Assembly (NCBI GenBank): GCA_963759125.1
Contig: CAVWXN010000005.1
Location: forward strand, 1,302,001 to 1,366,000
Source of the DNA: JABDQA01 sp963759125
GTDB taxonomy: Bacteria > Desulfobacterota > Desulfobulbia > Desulfobulbales > Desulfocapsaceae
Direction of reading: 5' to 3'
Length of the DNA: 64,000 nt
Positions within the stretch are counted from its first letter, which is position 1, and each line of letters begins with the position of its first letter. Below are positions 34,864 through 43,299 of this stretch, piece by piece. The position numbers and the translations under genes were made by a program. Under the pieces are notes generated by a model that was not told the DNA's origin, did not search any database, and was given only the letters and a program-made list of their open reading frames with translations.

Positions 34864-36141
34864 CTAGCGTTTCCAATAGTAGCGCGCTTCCCGACCGAGT
34901 TCGTGTTCGATCTCGAGCAGCCTGTTGTATTTGGCAATCCGGTCTGAGCGCGAGGCTGAGCCGGTCTTGATCTGACCGCCGTCCATGGCCACCGCGAAAT
35001 CGGCGATGAAAGTGTCTTCTGTTTCTCCTGACCGATGGGAGATAACATACGTCCACCCCGCATCCCGGCAGAGCCTGATGGCTTCAACTGTTTCAGTAAC
35101 CGTACCGATCTGATTAAGTTTGATCAGCACAGAGTTGGCCGTTTTCCAGTCGATACCGCGCTCAATGTAGCGGGTGTTGGTGACAAAGACATCGTCGCCG
35201 ACGATCTGCACCTTATCACCCACTTTGCTGGTCAGCATGCTGAAACCGTCCCAGTCCCCCTCGGCCAGGGGATCTTCCCAGGAGACGATCGGATAGTCGT
35301 TGACCCATTTCTGAGCCATCTCGACCATCTCCTTGCTCGACAAGGTGCCGCCGCCGGACCATTTGAGCTCGTATTCCGACTTCAGATCGGTGGAGAATGA
35401 ACTGGCCGCACTGTCAAGGGCCAGGGCAATGTCGACACCAGCCCGATAGCCGGCTTTCTTGATGGCCTCCATGATAATGTCCATTGCTTCTTCGTTGCTG
35501 GCCAGATTGGGGGCAAAACCGCCCTCATCTCCGACGCCGGTTGCCAGGTTCCTGCTGTTGAGCAGTTTCTTCAAGGCATGGAAGGTCTCGGCAATGGCCC
35601 TGAGGCCTTCGCTGAAGGTGCTAAAACCCAGTGGAATGGCCATGAACTCCTGAAAATCGACACTGTTGTCTGCGTGTTCACCGCCATTTAAAATATTCAT
35701 CATCGGTACCGGCAACCGGCAGGATCCGCTGCCGCCTAAATAGCGATAGAGCGGGATATTCAGCGACTTGGCTGCGGCCCGGGCAACAGCCATGGAGACG
35801 CCAAGAATGGCGTTGGCCCCGAGATTGGCTTTGTTGTCGGTGCCGTCGAGATCGATCATCATCCGATCTATCGCCGCCTGGTTAAGCGCATCGAAACCTG
35901 TTATTTCAGGAGCGATGATTTTGGTAACGTTGTCGACTGCGGTGAGGACGCCTTTGCCAAGATAGCGGGACGAATTATTGTCCCTCAACTCGATCGCCTC
36001 GTTCTCTCCGGTGCTCGCTCCTGACGGTACCGAGGCGCCGGCCCGGGTGCCGTCCTCAAGATCAACGAAAACCTTGACTGTGGGATTACCCCGGGAATCC
36101 AGAATCTCCAATGCGTCAACCGCCTTTATTCGTGCTGCCAT
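34864..36141 (-). CDS. eno: Enolase
   Basis: 2-phosphoglycerate to phosphoenolpyruvate in glycolysis. It has 425 residues. ALEILDSRGNPTVKVFVDLE is the N-terminal signature, SGASTGENEAIELRD follows, DEGGFAPNLASNEEAMD and VSWEDPLAEGDWDGF carry metal ligands, and SVLIKLNQIGTVTETVEA with SHRSGETEDTFIADFAVA is the family signature near the C-terminus. The 170 bases upstream show no other gene. Confidence 0.98.
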   Translation of the reverse strand: MAARIKAVDALEILDSRGNPTVKVFVDLEDGTRAGASVPSGASTGENEAIELRDNNSSRYLGKGVLTAVDNVTKIIAPEITGFDALNQAAIDRMMIDLDGTDNKANLGANAILGVSMAVARAAAKSLNIPLYRYLGGSGSCRLPVPMMNILNGGEHADNSVDFQEFMAIPLGFSTFSEGLRAIAETFHALKKLLNSRNLATGVGDEGGFAPNLASNEEAMDIIMEAIKKAGYRAGVDIALALDSAASSFSTDLKSEYELKWSGGGTLSSKEMVEMAQKWVNDYPIVSWEDPLAEGDWDGFSMLTSKVGDKVQIVGDDVFVTNTRYIERGIDWKTANSVLIKLNQIGTVTETVEAIRLCRDAGWTYVISHRSGETEDTFIADFAVAMDGGQIKTGSASRSDRIAKYNRLLEIEHELGREARYYWKR

Positions 36142-36311
36142 ATCCTCTTCCTCCTCGGCCAGCCGTCCGGCTGAAAATCAGATTTTTGTTAATAGAAACA
36201 TGGGCTAGATGATCTGCAAAAAATGCTAGTGCAAAGATATGCACAGAGATGCAGAAGTCAAAGAATTGAATCAGGATTTCAGGGAGCCCTTCAACTTTAT
36301 GATAAAGTTTG

Positions 36312-37142
36312 TCAGCGCTGGCAGGCAGGACAGAAGTACGATGCTCTGCCCCCAAGTTTCCGATGTCTGATCAGGGTGCCGCAGGTGAGGCAGGGCTGGT
36401 CTTTTCTGCCGTAGACATTGAAGTGAATCTGGAAATATCCTCTGGCCCCGCTGGTATCGATAAAGTCACTGATCGTCGAGCCGCCGCATTCAATGGCAGT
36501 GGTAAGCACTTCTCTGATTTTGTTGACCAGCAGATCATAACGTTTTTCACTGACGGCACCGGCTTTTCTGGTCGGCCGGATTGCGGCGTTGAATAGACTC
36601 TCGTTGGCGTATATGTTACCGACGCCGGCCACCACCCGGCCGTCCATGATGAAATTTTTAATCGGCTGCTGTTTTTTGAGTGCTTTTCTGTAGAGGTAGC
36701 TGCCATTAAAATTTTCTGAAAACGGCTCCGGACCGGTTTCTTTGAAAACCGTCTGCTCCAGCTTTGCAATATGCTCCGGGCCGATGAGCCGGACCGAGCC
36801 GAACCTGCGTACGTCATTGAATCTGAGATCATAGCCGTTGTCGAGGTTCCAGCACACGTGGTCATGGGTAGAGATTTCAACTTCACTGGGAAACAGGCCG
36901 AGGATACCGGTCATTCCCAGGTGAAGTATCAGCAACTCTCCTTTGTCGAAATCGATGAGCAGGTATTTTGCCCGGCGTCTCACGTCGATGATCCGGGCCC
37001 CGGTGAGGCGGGCTCTGAGCTCTTGTTCGGGGACTGGCAGCCGCAGCCTTTTTCCGTCGGTGAACAATCCGGTAATAGTCCTTCCGGGCAGATGGTTGAG
37101 GAGTCCGCGCCTGACTACTTCGACTTCAGGGAGTTCGGGCAT
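36312..37142 (-). CDS. mutM: Formamidopyrimidine-DNA glycosylase
   Basis: Excises 8-oxoguanine and related lesions and nicks the abasic site. The start is set by the invariant MPELPEVEVVRRGL at 37142; the catalytic Pro follows Met. It has 276 residues. GVGNIYANESLFNA is the H2TH region, and the zinc finger CLTCGTLIRHRKLGGRASYF is at the C-terminus with FCPACQR. The start overlaps the next gene by 17 nt. Confidence 0.97.
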   Translation of the reverse strand: MPELPEVEVVRRGLLNHLPGRTITGLFTDGKRLRLPVPEQELRARLTGARIIDVRRRAKYLLIDFDKGELLILHLGMTGILGLFPSEVEISTHDHVCWNLDNGYDLRFNDVRRFGSVRLIGPEHIAKLEQTVFKETGPEPFSENFNGSYLYRKALKKQQPIKNFIMDGRVVAGVGNIYANESLFNAAIRPTRKAGAVSEKRYDLLVNKIREVLTTAIECGGSTISDFIDTSGARGYFQIHFNVYGRKDQPCLTCGTLIRHRKLGGRASYFCPACQR

Positions 37143-37920
37143 CGTCCTGAGCTCCGGGAAGGGTACAGACCCCGAGGCAGTAGTGGTTGTCGATATGAAC
37201 GACAGTTGAAAAGGAGCCGCTCCCGGCCTGGGGGTCGTCGAGGTGAAAATCAAGCAGCCAGTAGTGCTGTTCACGCCTCGCCTCGTTCAGGTGCAGGCTC
37301 AGAAATCCGGCTGGCCTATTGCTTTCCAGAGATTTTCTTAGCGCTTCTTTGGCAACCCAGAGCAGACCGAGCTGGGTCAGTTCATCTTCGGAAGTGGCAT
37401 TGAGAAGTGCCAACTCGGTTTCCGAGCAGAACCGATCCCTGACCTTGAACAGGGTATCGGTCAACAGCTGGACGTCGATACCGCAGCGGCAGTTGCCGGC
37501 GAGAGCGATGACTTTGTCGTGGGAGTGAGAAATGGAGATATCTGGAATCCGCTCAAGCCCCTTCAACGAGGGGAGCTGGAGATAAGGTCTGCCGGAAGGG
37601 CTGCTGGAGATGGTTATCTCCAGAGGATCGATGGCCTCGATCTCGAGGCGTTCAAGCAGATCCATAGTAGACTGCTTGGCGCAGATGCGGCCCAAGAACC
37701 ACTCGGTCCTGCGCTTCTCAAAAGAATAGCGCCCAAGCTGATTTTTTTCTTCCTTATTGAGCCAGGTGTTGACCAGCTCTGAGTGGTTGCCGTTCAGCAC
37801 TCGGTGGCGGTCGATCAGGACCATACCCAATGACTGACCGGGAGCGCGTTGACTGAGAAAATGGTGAAGATCGTCGGGCATCAGTGAAGATGAGATTTCC
37901 CGGTTGTGATTCGATAACAT
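37126..37920 (-). CDS. 4'-phosphopantetheinyl transferase superfamily protein
   Basis: Transfers phosphopantetheine from CoA to carrier proteins. It has up to 264 residues in the Sfp-type two-lobed layout. Motifs seen: EWFLGRICAKQS, DISISHSHDKVIAL, GIDVQLLTDTLF and LLWVAKEALRKSLES (the Lys-Glu motif W-x-x-K-E-A). A second ATG lies 14 codons downstream and is also possible. The partner synthase cannot be read from the neighbourhood. It overlaps mutM. Confidence 0.86.
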   Translation of the reverse strand: MLSNHNREISSSLMPDDLHHFLSQRAPGQSLGMVLIDRHRVLNGNHSELVNTWLNKEEKNQLGRYSFEKRRTEWFLGRICAKQSTMDLLERLEIEAIDPLEITISSSPSGRPYLQLPSLKGLERIPDISISHSHDKVIALAGNCRCGIDVQLLTDTLFKVRDRFCSETELALLNATSEDELTQLGLLWVAKEALRKSLESNRPAGFLSLHLNEARREQHYWLLDFHLDDPQAGSGSFSTVVHIDNHYCLGVCTLPGAQDDARTP

Positions 37921-38026
37921 GGTAAAAATAAAATTTATTGCAATTTCAAGCCTTCTTGATAACTAAATGGTAAAGACAAACAACCCACACAGTACGACTA
38001 CTTACCCTCTTCTGCAAGGGGTGATC

Positions 38027-38629
38027 ATGGAAAGTATACATCTTAGCGCCTATGATTTCGTAATCGCAGGCATTGTTATTCTGCTGCTGGTGCGAGGGAT
38101 CTGGCAGGGAATGCTGCGGCAGATTACTCCCCTGCTGGCGCTCTACTTGGGTTACTTTACCGCCAGCAGATACCACGACCAGCTTTTTCCTTTCCTGACA
38201 AGCATATCCGAGAACCCCAAGGTCGTCTTCCTGGCGGCCTATGTCATAACTTTCGCGCTCACCTATGTCATTGCCTTCCTCATAGGCAAGGCGCTGGCCC
38301 AGGTCATTCAAGTGACCATAACGCCGTGGTTCGACAGAATCCTCGGTGCTGTCCTCGGCCTTGCCAAGGCGCTGATTCTGGTCGTCCTGGTCCATATGCT
38401 CCTGGGCACCCTGATGGCGCCTGAAAATGAGATGCTCAGAACCTGTCAGACCTGCCCGGCACTGAATAAAATGTCTGATCTTACCAGAGAGATCATCGAG
38501 GATGAGGAAATACGCGATGCCTTACGCCATAAAAAGCCGGCCATCGCCATCGAAGAGATGTCATCCATTCTCAGGCAGGAAGACGGCGATGAAGAGGCCG
38601 AGCAGGAAATGAAAATCGCACCTGAATAG
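38027..38629 (+). CDS. CvpA-family membrane protein
   Basis: 200 residues; I chose the ATG at 38027 because AAGGGGTG lies five bases ahead. Four hydrophobic segments are visible, with YDFVIAGIVILLLVRGIWQG and LYLGYFTASRYHDQL as in CvpA (colicin V production) proteins. A charged tail follows. Family members act in envelope or septum-related functions; the role here is unknown. It is the first of a three-gene plus-strand group with UPF0280 and PilZ genes. Confidence 0.82.
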   Translation: MESIHLSAYDFVIAGIVILLLVRGIWQGMLRQITPLLALYLGYFTASRYHDQLFPFLTSISENPKVVFLAAYVITFALTYVIAFLIGKALAQVIQVTITPWFDRILGAVLGLAKALILVVLVHMLLGTLMAPENEMLRTCQTCPALNKMSDLTREIIEDEEIRDALRHKKPAIAIEEMSSILRQEDGDEEAEQEMKIAPE

Positions 38630-38637
38630 CTGCCGCA

Positions 38638-39420
38638 ATGAAGAAAGGGGTGAAGAAAAGAACGCCCGATTTGTACCGCCGGAGAAGCTATCGCAGCCTC
38701 GCCAGTGAGGAAGAGCTGGTATCTACATTTTTCAAATTAAAAGAAACGGATCTGCACATCCTGGCCGGACAAGATGTTACCGGGGAAGCAGGTGAGCTGG
38801 CAACCAGATATCGGCTGCAGATCGAAAACTACCTTGCCGGACACCCCGACTTTGGTTCTTCACTTACCCCGCTTGAGCCTGATGAACTGGCCCCGCCGGT
38901 GGTAGGCAGAATGCTGCAGGCTGCCAGGGAATGCGGGGTTGGACCGATGGCGGCGGTGGCCGGCGGGATTGCCGAATTTGTCGGGCGCGGCCTTCTTGAA
39001 GCAGGTTTCAAAGAGCTTATTGTTGAAAATGGCGGTGACATTTATCTCAACAGAAGCACAGAACTCACCGTTTCCGTCTACGCAGGCCAGTCGCCCCTGA
39101 GCAATCGACTGGGTCTTAAAATATTGCCTGCCCAGATGCCGCTGGGCATCTGTACCTCGTCGGGAACTGTCGGTCACAGCCTGAGCTTCGGTCTGGCCGA
39201 TTCGGTGACCGTGCTTGCCGATTCAGCTTTCGTTGCAGATGCCGCTGCTACCCGGCTGGGCAACGAGGTCGGCAGTGCCGGAAAGTCCGCTAGAGGCATT
39301 GAACGGGCCCTTGAGGTGGCAAAATCGATACCGTTGCTGCGCGGCGTGCTGATCATCTGCGGTGAAAAGATCGGCGCCGTCGGAGAGATCGAGTTGACCC
39401 CGCTGTCAGGAGACAGATGA
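38638..39420 (+). CDS. UPF0280-family protein (ApbE-like fold)
   Basis: 260 residues. The family is known from structural work to resemble ApbE. GPMAAVAGGIAEFVGRGL, ELIVENGGDIYLN and GICTSSGTVGHSLSFGLAD are family-typical. The last reaction partner is unknown. It starts 8 nt after the CvpA gene and overlaps the PilZ gene by 4 nt, so they are probably translated together. Confidence 0.88.
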   Translation: MKKGVKKRTPDLYRRRSYRSLASEEELVSTFFKLKETDLHILAGQDVTGEAGELATRYRLQIENYLAGHPDFGSSLTPLEPDELAPPVVGRMLQAARECGVGPMAAVAGGIAEFVGRGLLEAGFKELIVENGGDIYLNRSTELTVSVYAGQSPLSNRLGLKILPAQMPLGICTSSGTVGHSLSFGLADSVTVLADSAFVADAAATRLGNEVGSAGKSARGIERALEVAKSIPLLRGVLIICGEKIGAVGEIELTPLSGDR

Positions 39421-39860
39421 TGAAGGAAAAGAATCAGCCAAAGGATCAATCCCATACCAAGGAAAATAGAACGGTTGAACGCCGCCGTCTGGTTTTTTAC
39501 CTGCGAGTGTTCGACCAGGACAGCTCTCAGATCCTCGGGCATCTTACCGATATTTCAACGGCCGGTATAAGGCTGGTCAGTGAACGGAAAATCAAAAGAG
39601 AGGCGGTTTACAACGCCCGCCTGATTCTGCCCAAGGAGGTGCTGGGCAGAACCGAAATGCTTCTGAAAATCAGTTGTATATGGTGTCGACCGGACCCTAT
39701 TCCGGAATTTCATGTTGTCGGTTTTGATATTGTCGAGATCGACCTCGAGCAGAAGAAATTGATCGATGCCTTGATCGGTGAATTCAGCCACGAAAACAGT
39801 CTGGCACCGGATCACTCCGAACGTCCTGCCTGCAATCTTACTCACACCACGGGACGTTGA
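39417..39860 (+). CDS. PilZ-domain protein
   Basis: 147 residues. ERRRLVFYLRVFDQDS, followed by GHLTDISTAGIRLVSER, has the arginine-rich front and the D-x-S-x-x-G turn of the cyclic-di-GMP-binding PilZ domain. It most likely responds to c-di-GMP (family knowledge). Overlaps UPF0280. A different PilZ protein is at 44893. Confidence 0.8.
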   Translation: MMKEKNQPKDQSHTKENRTVERRRLVFYLRVFDQDSSQILGHLTDISTAGIRLVSERKIKREAVYNARLILPKEVLGRTEMLLKISCIWCRPDPIPEFHVVGFDIVEIDLEQKKLIDALIGEFSHENSLAPDHSERPACNLTHTTGR

Positions 39861-39878
39861 TTGATTATCGGGATCATC

Positions 39879-39965
39879 GGGGACACATGTCATTGGGTCC
39901 CCGAGTAGAAAATCATCGATAAGGCAAGAAGTTACGCCAAAAGAGACACAACGGCATGTGTCCCC
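39879..39965. repeat. GGGACAC palindromic repeat, copy 4
   Basis: An outer inverted repeat GGGGACACATG (39879-39889) and CATGTGTCCCC (39955-39965) encloses 65 bases. Inside, GGGGAC pairs with GTCCCC (39897-39902) as a smaller hairpin. It fills the gap between the converging PilZ and rfbD genes. Confidence 0.8.
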
Positions 39966-39978
39966 TCCAGCCTTGAGT

Positions 39979-40872
39979 TCAAGAAGCCGCCGGTTCTGCT
40001 CGAGCCTCTTCAAGCAGCTGGTCTCGGAACGCTTCGGTGAAGCGATCCACATCGTCTTTCCAGGATGGAAATACAGATAGACCGTGGTCATCGAGCACCT
40101 TGTTGCGCAGAATTGAATTGGCAGGCCGGTGGGCCGGGGTGGGGTAGTCCTTGGTGGTGCAGGGAACGAACGAGTGGTCGACGCCCATCCTGTCGAGGAA
40201 ATAACAGGCTGCTTCATACCAGCTGGAATAGCCATCCGAGGTCGTGTGGATCACGCCGCTCAGATCGGCCTCGAGCAGTTTTTCGATCTGGATGGCGAGG
40301 GTCCAGGACCAGCTCAGGGAGCCGAACTGGTCGTTGACGATGGTGAATTTTTTTCGGGGATCGGAAAGGGCCAGCCTGAGCATGGTTTTCAGAAAATTTG
40401 GACCGTTGGCGGAATAGAGCCAGGCGGTGCGGAGAATTGTCGCCTCGGGACAGCTGGCTCGCAGATACTCTTCTCCTGCCAGTTTCGAACGGCCGTATTC
40501 GGACAGCGGGTTAACCGGGTCATCCTCGACATAGGGATTCGGCACCTCTTTTTTACCATCAAACACATAATCGGTGGAGATGTGAATGACCCGGCAACCA
40601 CTCTCTGCAGCAATTTCGCCGATGAACCGGGGACCGTCGGCGTTGACGAGCCAGGCCGCTTCGGATTCAGTTTCGCACTTGTCCACCGCGGTGTAGGCGG
40701 CGCAATTGATCGCCGCCTCCGGTTTGTGGGCGACCCAGGCTGCGGCTAGGCTCTGCCGGCTGGTAATATCTATTTCAGGGTAATCGACGGCGACCACCCG
40801 GTGGTCAGCTGACAATTTTTTGATGCAGTCGGTGCCGAGCTGGCCGTCGCTGCCTATGATGAGGATATTCAT
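39979..40872 (-). CDS. rfbD: dTDP-4-dehydrorhamnose reductase
   Basis: Last step of dTDP-L-rhamnose synthesis. It has 297 residues. The NADPH loop IIGSDGQLGTDC, STDYVFDGKKE and YGRSKLAGEEYLRA (Tyr-x-x-x-Lys) are visible. It follows rfbA with a 3-nt gap on the same strand. The dehydratase rfbB and epimerase rfbC are not in this window and must be encoded elsewhere. Confidence 0.93.
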   Translation of the reverse strand: MNILIIGSDGQLGTDCIKKLSADHRVVAVDYPEIDITSRQSLAAAWVAHKPEAAINCAAYTAVDKCETESEAAWLVNADGPRFIGEIAAESGCRVIHISTDYVFDGKKEVPNPYVEDDPVNPLSEYGRSKLAGEEYLRASCPEATILRTAWLYSANGPNFLKTMLRLALSDPRKKFTIVNDQFGSLSWSWTLAIQIEKLLEADLSGVIHTTSDGYSSWYEAACYFLDRMGVDHSFVPCTTKDYPTPAHRPANSILRNKVLDDHGLSVFPSWKDDVDRFTEAFRDQLLEEARAEPAAS

Positions 40873-40875
40873 GAA

Positions 40876-41757
40876 TCAAGAATTCTGTTTATGTTCGTCG
40901 ACCAGTTCCATGATGTATTGGCCGTATTGGTTTTTCAGGGTGTCATGGGCCAGCGCCGCCAATTCGTCAAGGGTTATGTAGCCAAGCTGGTAGGCGATCT
41001 CCTCGATACAGGCTATTTTCAACCCCTGCCGTTCCTGCACGGCCTGTACATAGCTCGAGGCCTGCTGCAGTGATTCGTGGGTACCCGTATCAAGCCAGCA
41101 GAAACCGCGGCCCAGCGGTTCTACCCGGAGATTGCCCTGCTGCAGATAGGTGAGATTGACATCGGTGATCTCAAGTTCGCCCCGGGCTGAAGGCTCTACC
41201 TGTTCGGCGATGGAAACCACCTGGTTGTCATAAAAGTAGAGGCCGGGAACCGCGTATTTCGATTTCGGCACCGTCGGTTTTTCTTCGATCGAGACGACAT
41301 TATTGTCGTCATCAAATTCCACCACGCCGTAACGCTCAGGATCCCGCACCAGATAGCCGAAGATCAGACCGCCGGACTGAAGCCTGGCAGAATTGGCCAG
41401 GATCGAGGTAAAGCCGGGCCCGAAAAATATATTGTCACCCAGAATCAGACAGACCGAGTCGTTGCCGATAAATTCTTTGCCGATGACGAAGGCCTGGGCC
41501 AGCCCTTCGGGGCGCGGCTGAACTGCGTAGCTGATGCTCAGGCCGAGATGGGCGCCGTCTCCGAACAGCTCACTGAAATAGGGAAGGTCATGGGGGGTCG
41601 AAATGAGCAGAATGTCTCTGATCCCCGCCAGCATCAGCACCGACAGCGGGTAATAGACCATCGGTTTGTCGTAGACAGGGATAAGCTGTTTACTGATGAC
41701 CTTGGTGAGCGGATAAAGCCTGGTGCCGGAACCGCCGGCCAGTATTATTCCTTTCAT
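40876..41757 (-). CDS. rfbA: Glucose-1-phosphate thymidylyltransferase
   Basis: Forms dTDP-glucose from dTTP and glucose 1-phosphate. It has 293 residues. The nucleotide loop ILAGGSGTRLYPLTKVISKQ, PMVYYPLSVLMLAGI and ICLILGDNIFFGPGF-like segment (VCLILGDNIFFG) are visible, and GRGFCWLDTGTHESLQQAS near the C-terminus carries the sugar site. It precedes rfbD in the same transcript. Confidence 0.96.
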   Translation of the reverse strand: MKGIILAGGSGTRLYPLTKVISKQLIPVYDKPMVYYPLSVLMLAGIRDILLISTPHDLPYFSELFGDGAHLGLSISYAVQPRPEGLAQAFVIGKEFIGNDSVCLILGDNIFFGPGFTSILANSARLQSGGLIFGYLVRDPERYGVVEFDDDNNVVSIEEKPTVPKSKYAVPGLYFYDNQVVSIAEQVEPSARGELEITDVNLTYLQQGNLRVEPLGRGFCWLDTGTHESLQQASSYVQAVQERQGLKIACIEEIAYQLGYITLDELAALAHDTLKNQYGQYIMELVDEHKQNS

Positions 41758-41869
41758 GAGGGCTAACCTGCTAGAAATTCTTTACTAAAGAACCTGGATA
41801 GGGGTAGATTGTTAGCACTGAACTTTGCCAGATCGAATATAACAGTCTTTCAGAAAAAGGGAATGAAAA

Positions 41870-43231
41870 ATGGCTGCCGGAACACCGGCCTGTTTCAAGG
41901 CCTACGACATCAGAGGGAGAGTTCCTGATGAACTCAATGCGCAATTGGCGGAACAGATCGGCCGCTGCTTCGGGGCCGTTTTCAAGCCGGCAAAGCTGGT
42001 CGTCGGCCACGATATTCGGCTTTCGAGCCCGGAGTTGACCGAGGCTCTGGCGGCCGGGCTCAACCGCCTGGGAGTGGATGTCCTGCATCTGGGGCTGTGC
42101 GGTACCGAAGAGGTGTATCACGGTGCCTTCAGCCTTGAGGATCAGGGAATTGACGGGGGGATAATGATCACCGCCAGTCACAATCCGGCCGACTACAACG
42201 GCATGAAATTCGTGCAGAAGGGTGCCCGGCCGGTGACTGGAGAAAACGGGTTGTTTGAGATCGGCCGCATGATCGTCGACGGCCGGGTCCCCGACCCTGG
42301 CGACCGGCGGGGCACTCAGTTGAGGCTGGAGGACAAGACTGACTATATAGATCATCTGCTCAGTCATGTCTCGCTTGACTCCCTGGTTCCTATGAAGGTG
42401 GTGGTCAACAGCGGCAACGGTTGTGCCGGAGCTGTCCTTGATCTACTCGAGGAGCGCTTGCCGGTTCAGTTTTTCAGACTGCATCACCAGCCGGACGGCA
42501 CCTTCCCGAACGGGGTGCCGAATCCTTTGCTACCTGAAAACAGAAAAGAGACGGCGGCCGCGGTGACCCTCGATCAGGCCCACTTCGGCATCGCCTGGGA
42601 CGGCGATTTCGATCGCTGTTTTTTCTGGGACGAGCAGGGGAATTTCATCGAGGGGTATTATATGGTCGGGCTGCTGGCCCAGGAAATGCTGAGCCGTGAA
42701 AAAGGAGCCAAAATCCTGCACGACCCTCGTCTGGTCTGGAATACCGTTGAACTGGTGGAGGCGGCCGGGGGCATTCCCGTGCAGACCAGGACCGGGCACG
42801 CCCTGATCAAAGAACGGATGTGGCAGGAGCGGGCTGTCTACGGGGGCGAGATGTCGGCCCATCACTATTTCCGTGACTTCGGCTGCTGCGACTCGGGTAT
42901 GATCCCCTGGCTGCTCATTTATTCGCTGATGAGCAGGACCGGTAAGCCGCTGTCCGAGCTTATCGGCTCAAGGATGGATGCCTATCCGATCTCGGGTGAA
43001 ATCAATTCAGTGGTGAAAGACCCCGATGGGGTGATCGGTAAGGTGGAAAAAGCTTTTCCCGGGGGGATCAGAGAAACGGTCGACGGCTTGAGTGTTGCTT
43101 TTGAGGATTTTAGGTTTAATATCAGAAAATCAAATACCGAGCCGTTGTTGCGACTCAATGTGGAGACCAGAGGGGATGCAGCCTTGCTGGAGCAAAAAAC
43201 CGCTGAGCTGCTCGCCCTCATTCGCGATTGA
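41870..43231 (+). CDS. manB: Phosphomannomutase/phosphoglucomutase
   Basis: 453 residues, AlgC/ManB-type alpha-D-phosphohexomutase. FKAYDIRGRVPDELNAQLA opens it. The catalytic serine is in ITASHNPADYNGMK, the metal-binding DGDFDRCFFWDE follows, GEMSAHHYFRD is the sugar site and RKSNTEPLLRLNVE is the phosphate site. It supplies mannose 1-phosphate to the next gene, manC. Confidence 0.94.
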   Translation: MAAGTPACFKAYDIRGRVPDELNAQLAEQIGRCFGAVFKPAKLVVGHDIRLSSPELTEALAAGLNRLGVDVLHLGLCGTEEVYHGAFSLEDQGIDGGIMITASHNPADYNGMKFVQKGARPVTGENGLFEIGRMIVDGRVPDPGDRRGTQLRLEDKTDYIDHLLSHVSLDSLVPMKVVVNSGNGCAGAVLDLLEERLPVQFFRLHHQPDGTFPNGVPNPLLPENRKETAAAVTLDQAHFGIAWDGDFDRCFFWDEQGNFIEGYYMVGLLAQEMLSREKGAKILHDPRLVWNTVELVEAAGGIPVQTRTGHALIKERMWQERAVYGGEMSAHHYFRDFGCCDSGMIPWLLIYSLMSRTGKPLSELIGSRMDAYPISGEINSVVKDPDGVIGKVEKAFPGGIRETVDGLSVAFEDFRFNIRKSNTEPLLRLNVETRGDAALLEQKTAELLALIRD

Positions 43232-43299
43232 GAAGGGAACACTGAATCGTCGCGATTGCTTGGCGCAACATAAGAGATCAGTCTAATCAGGAGATACAG

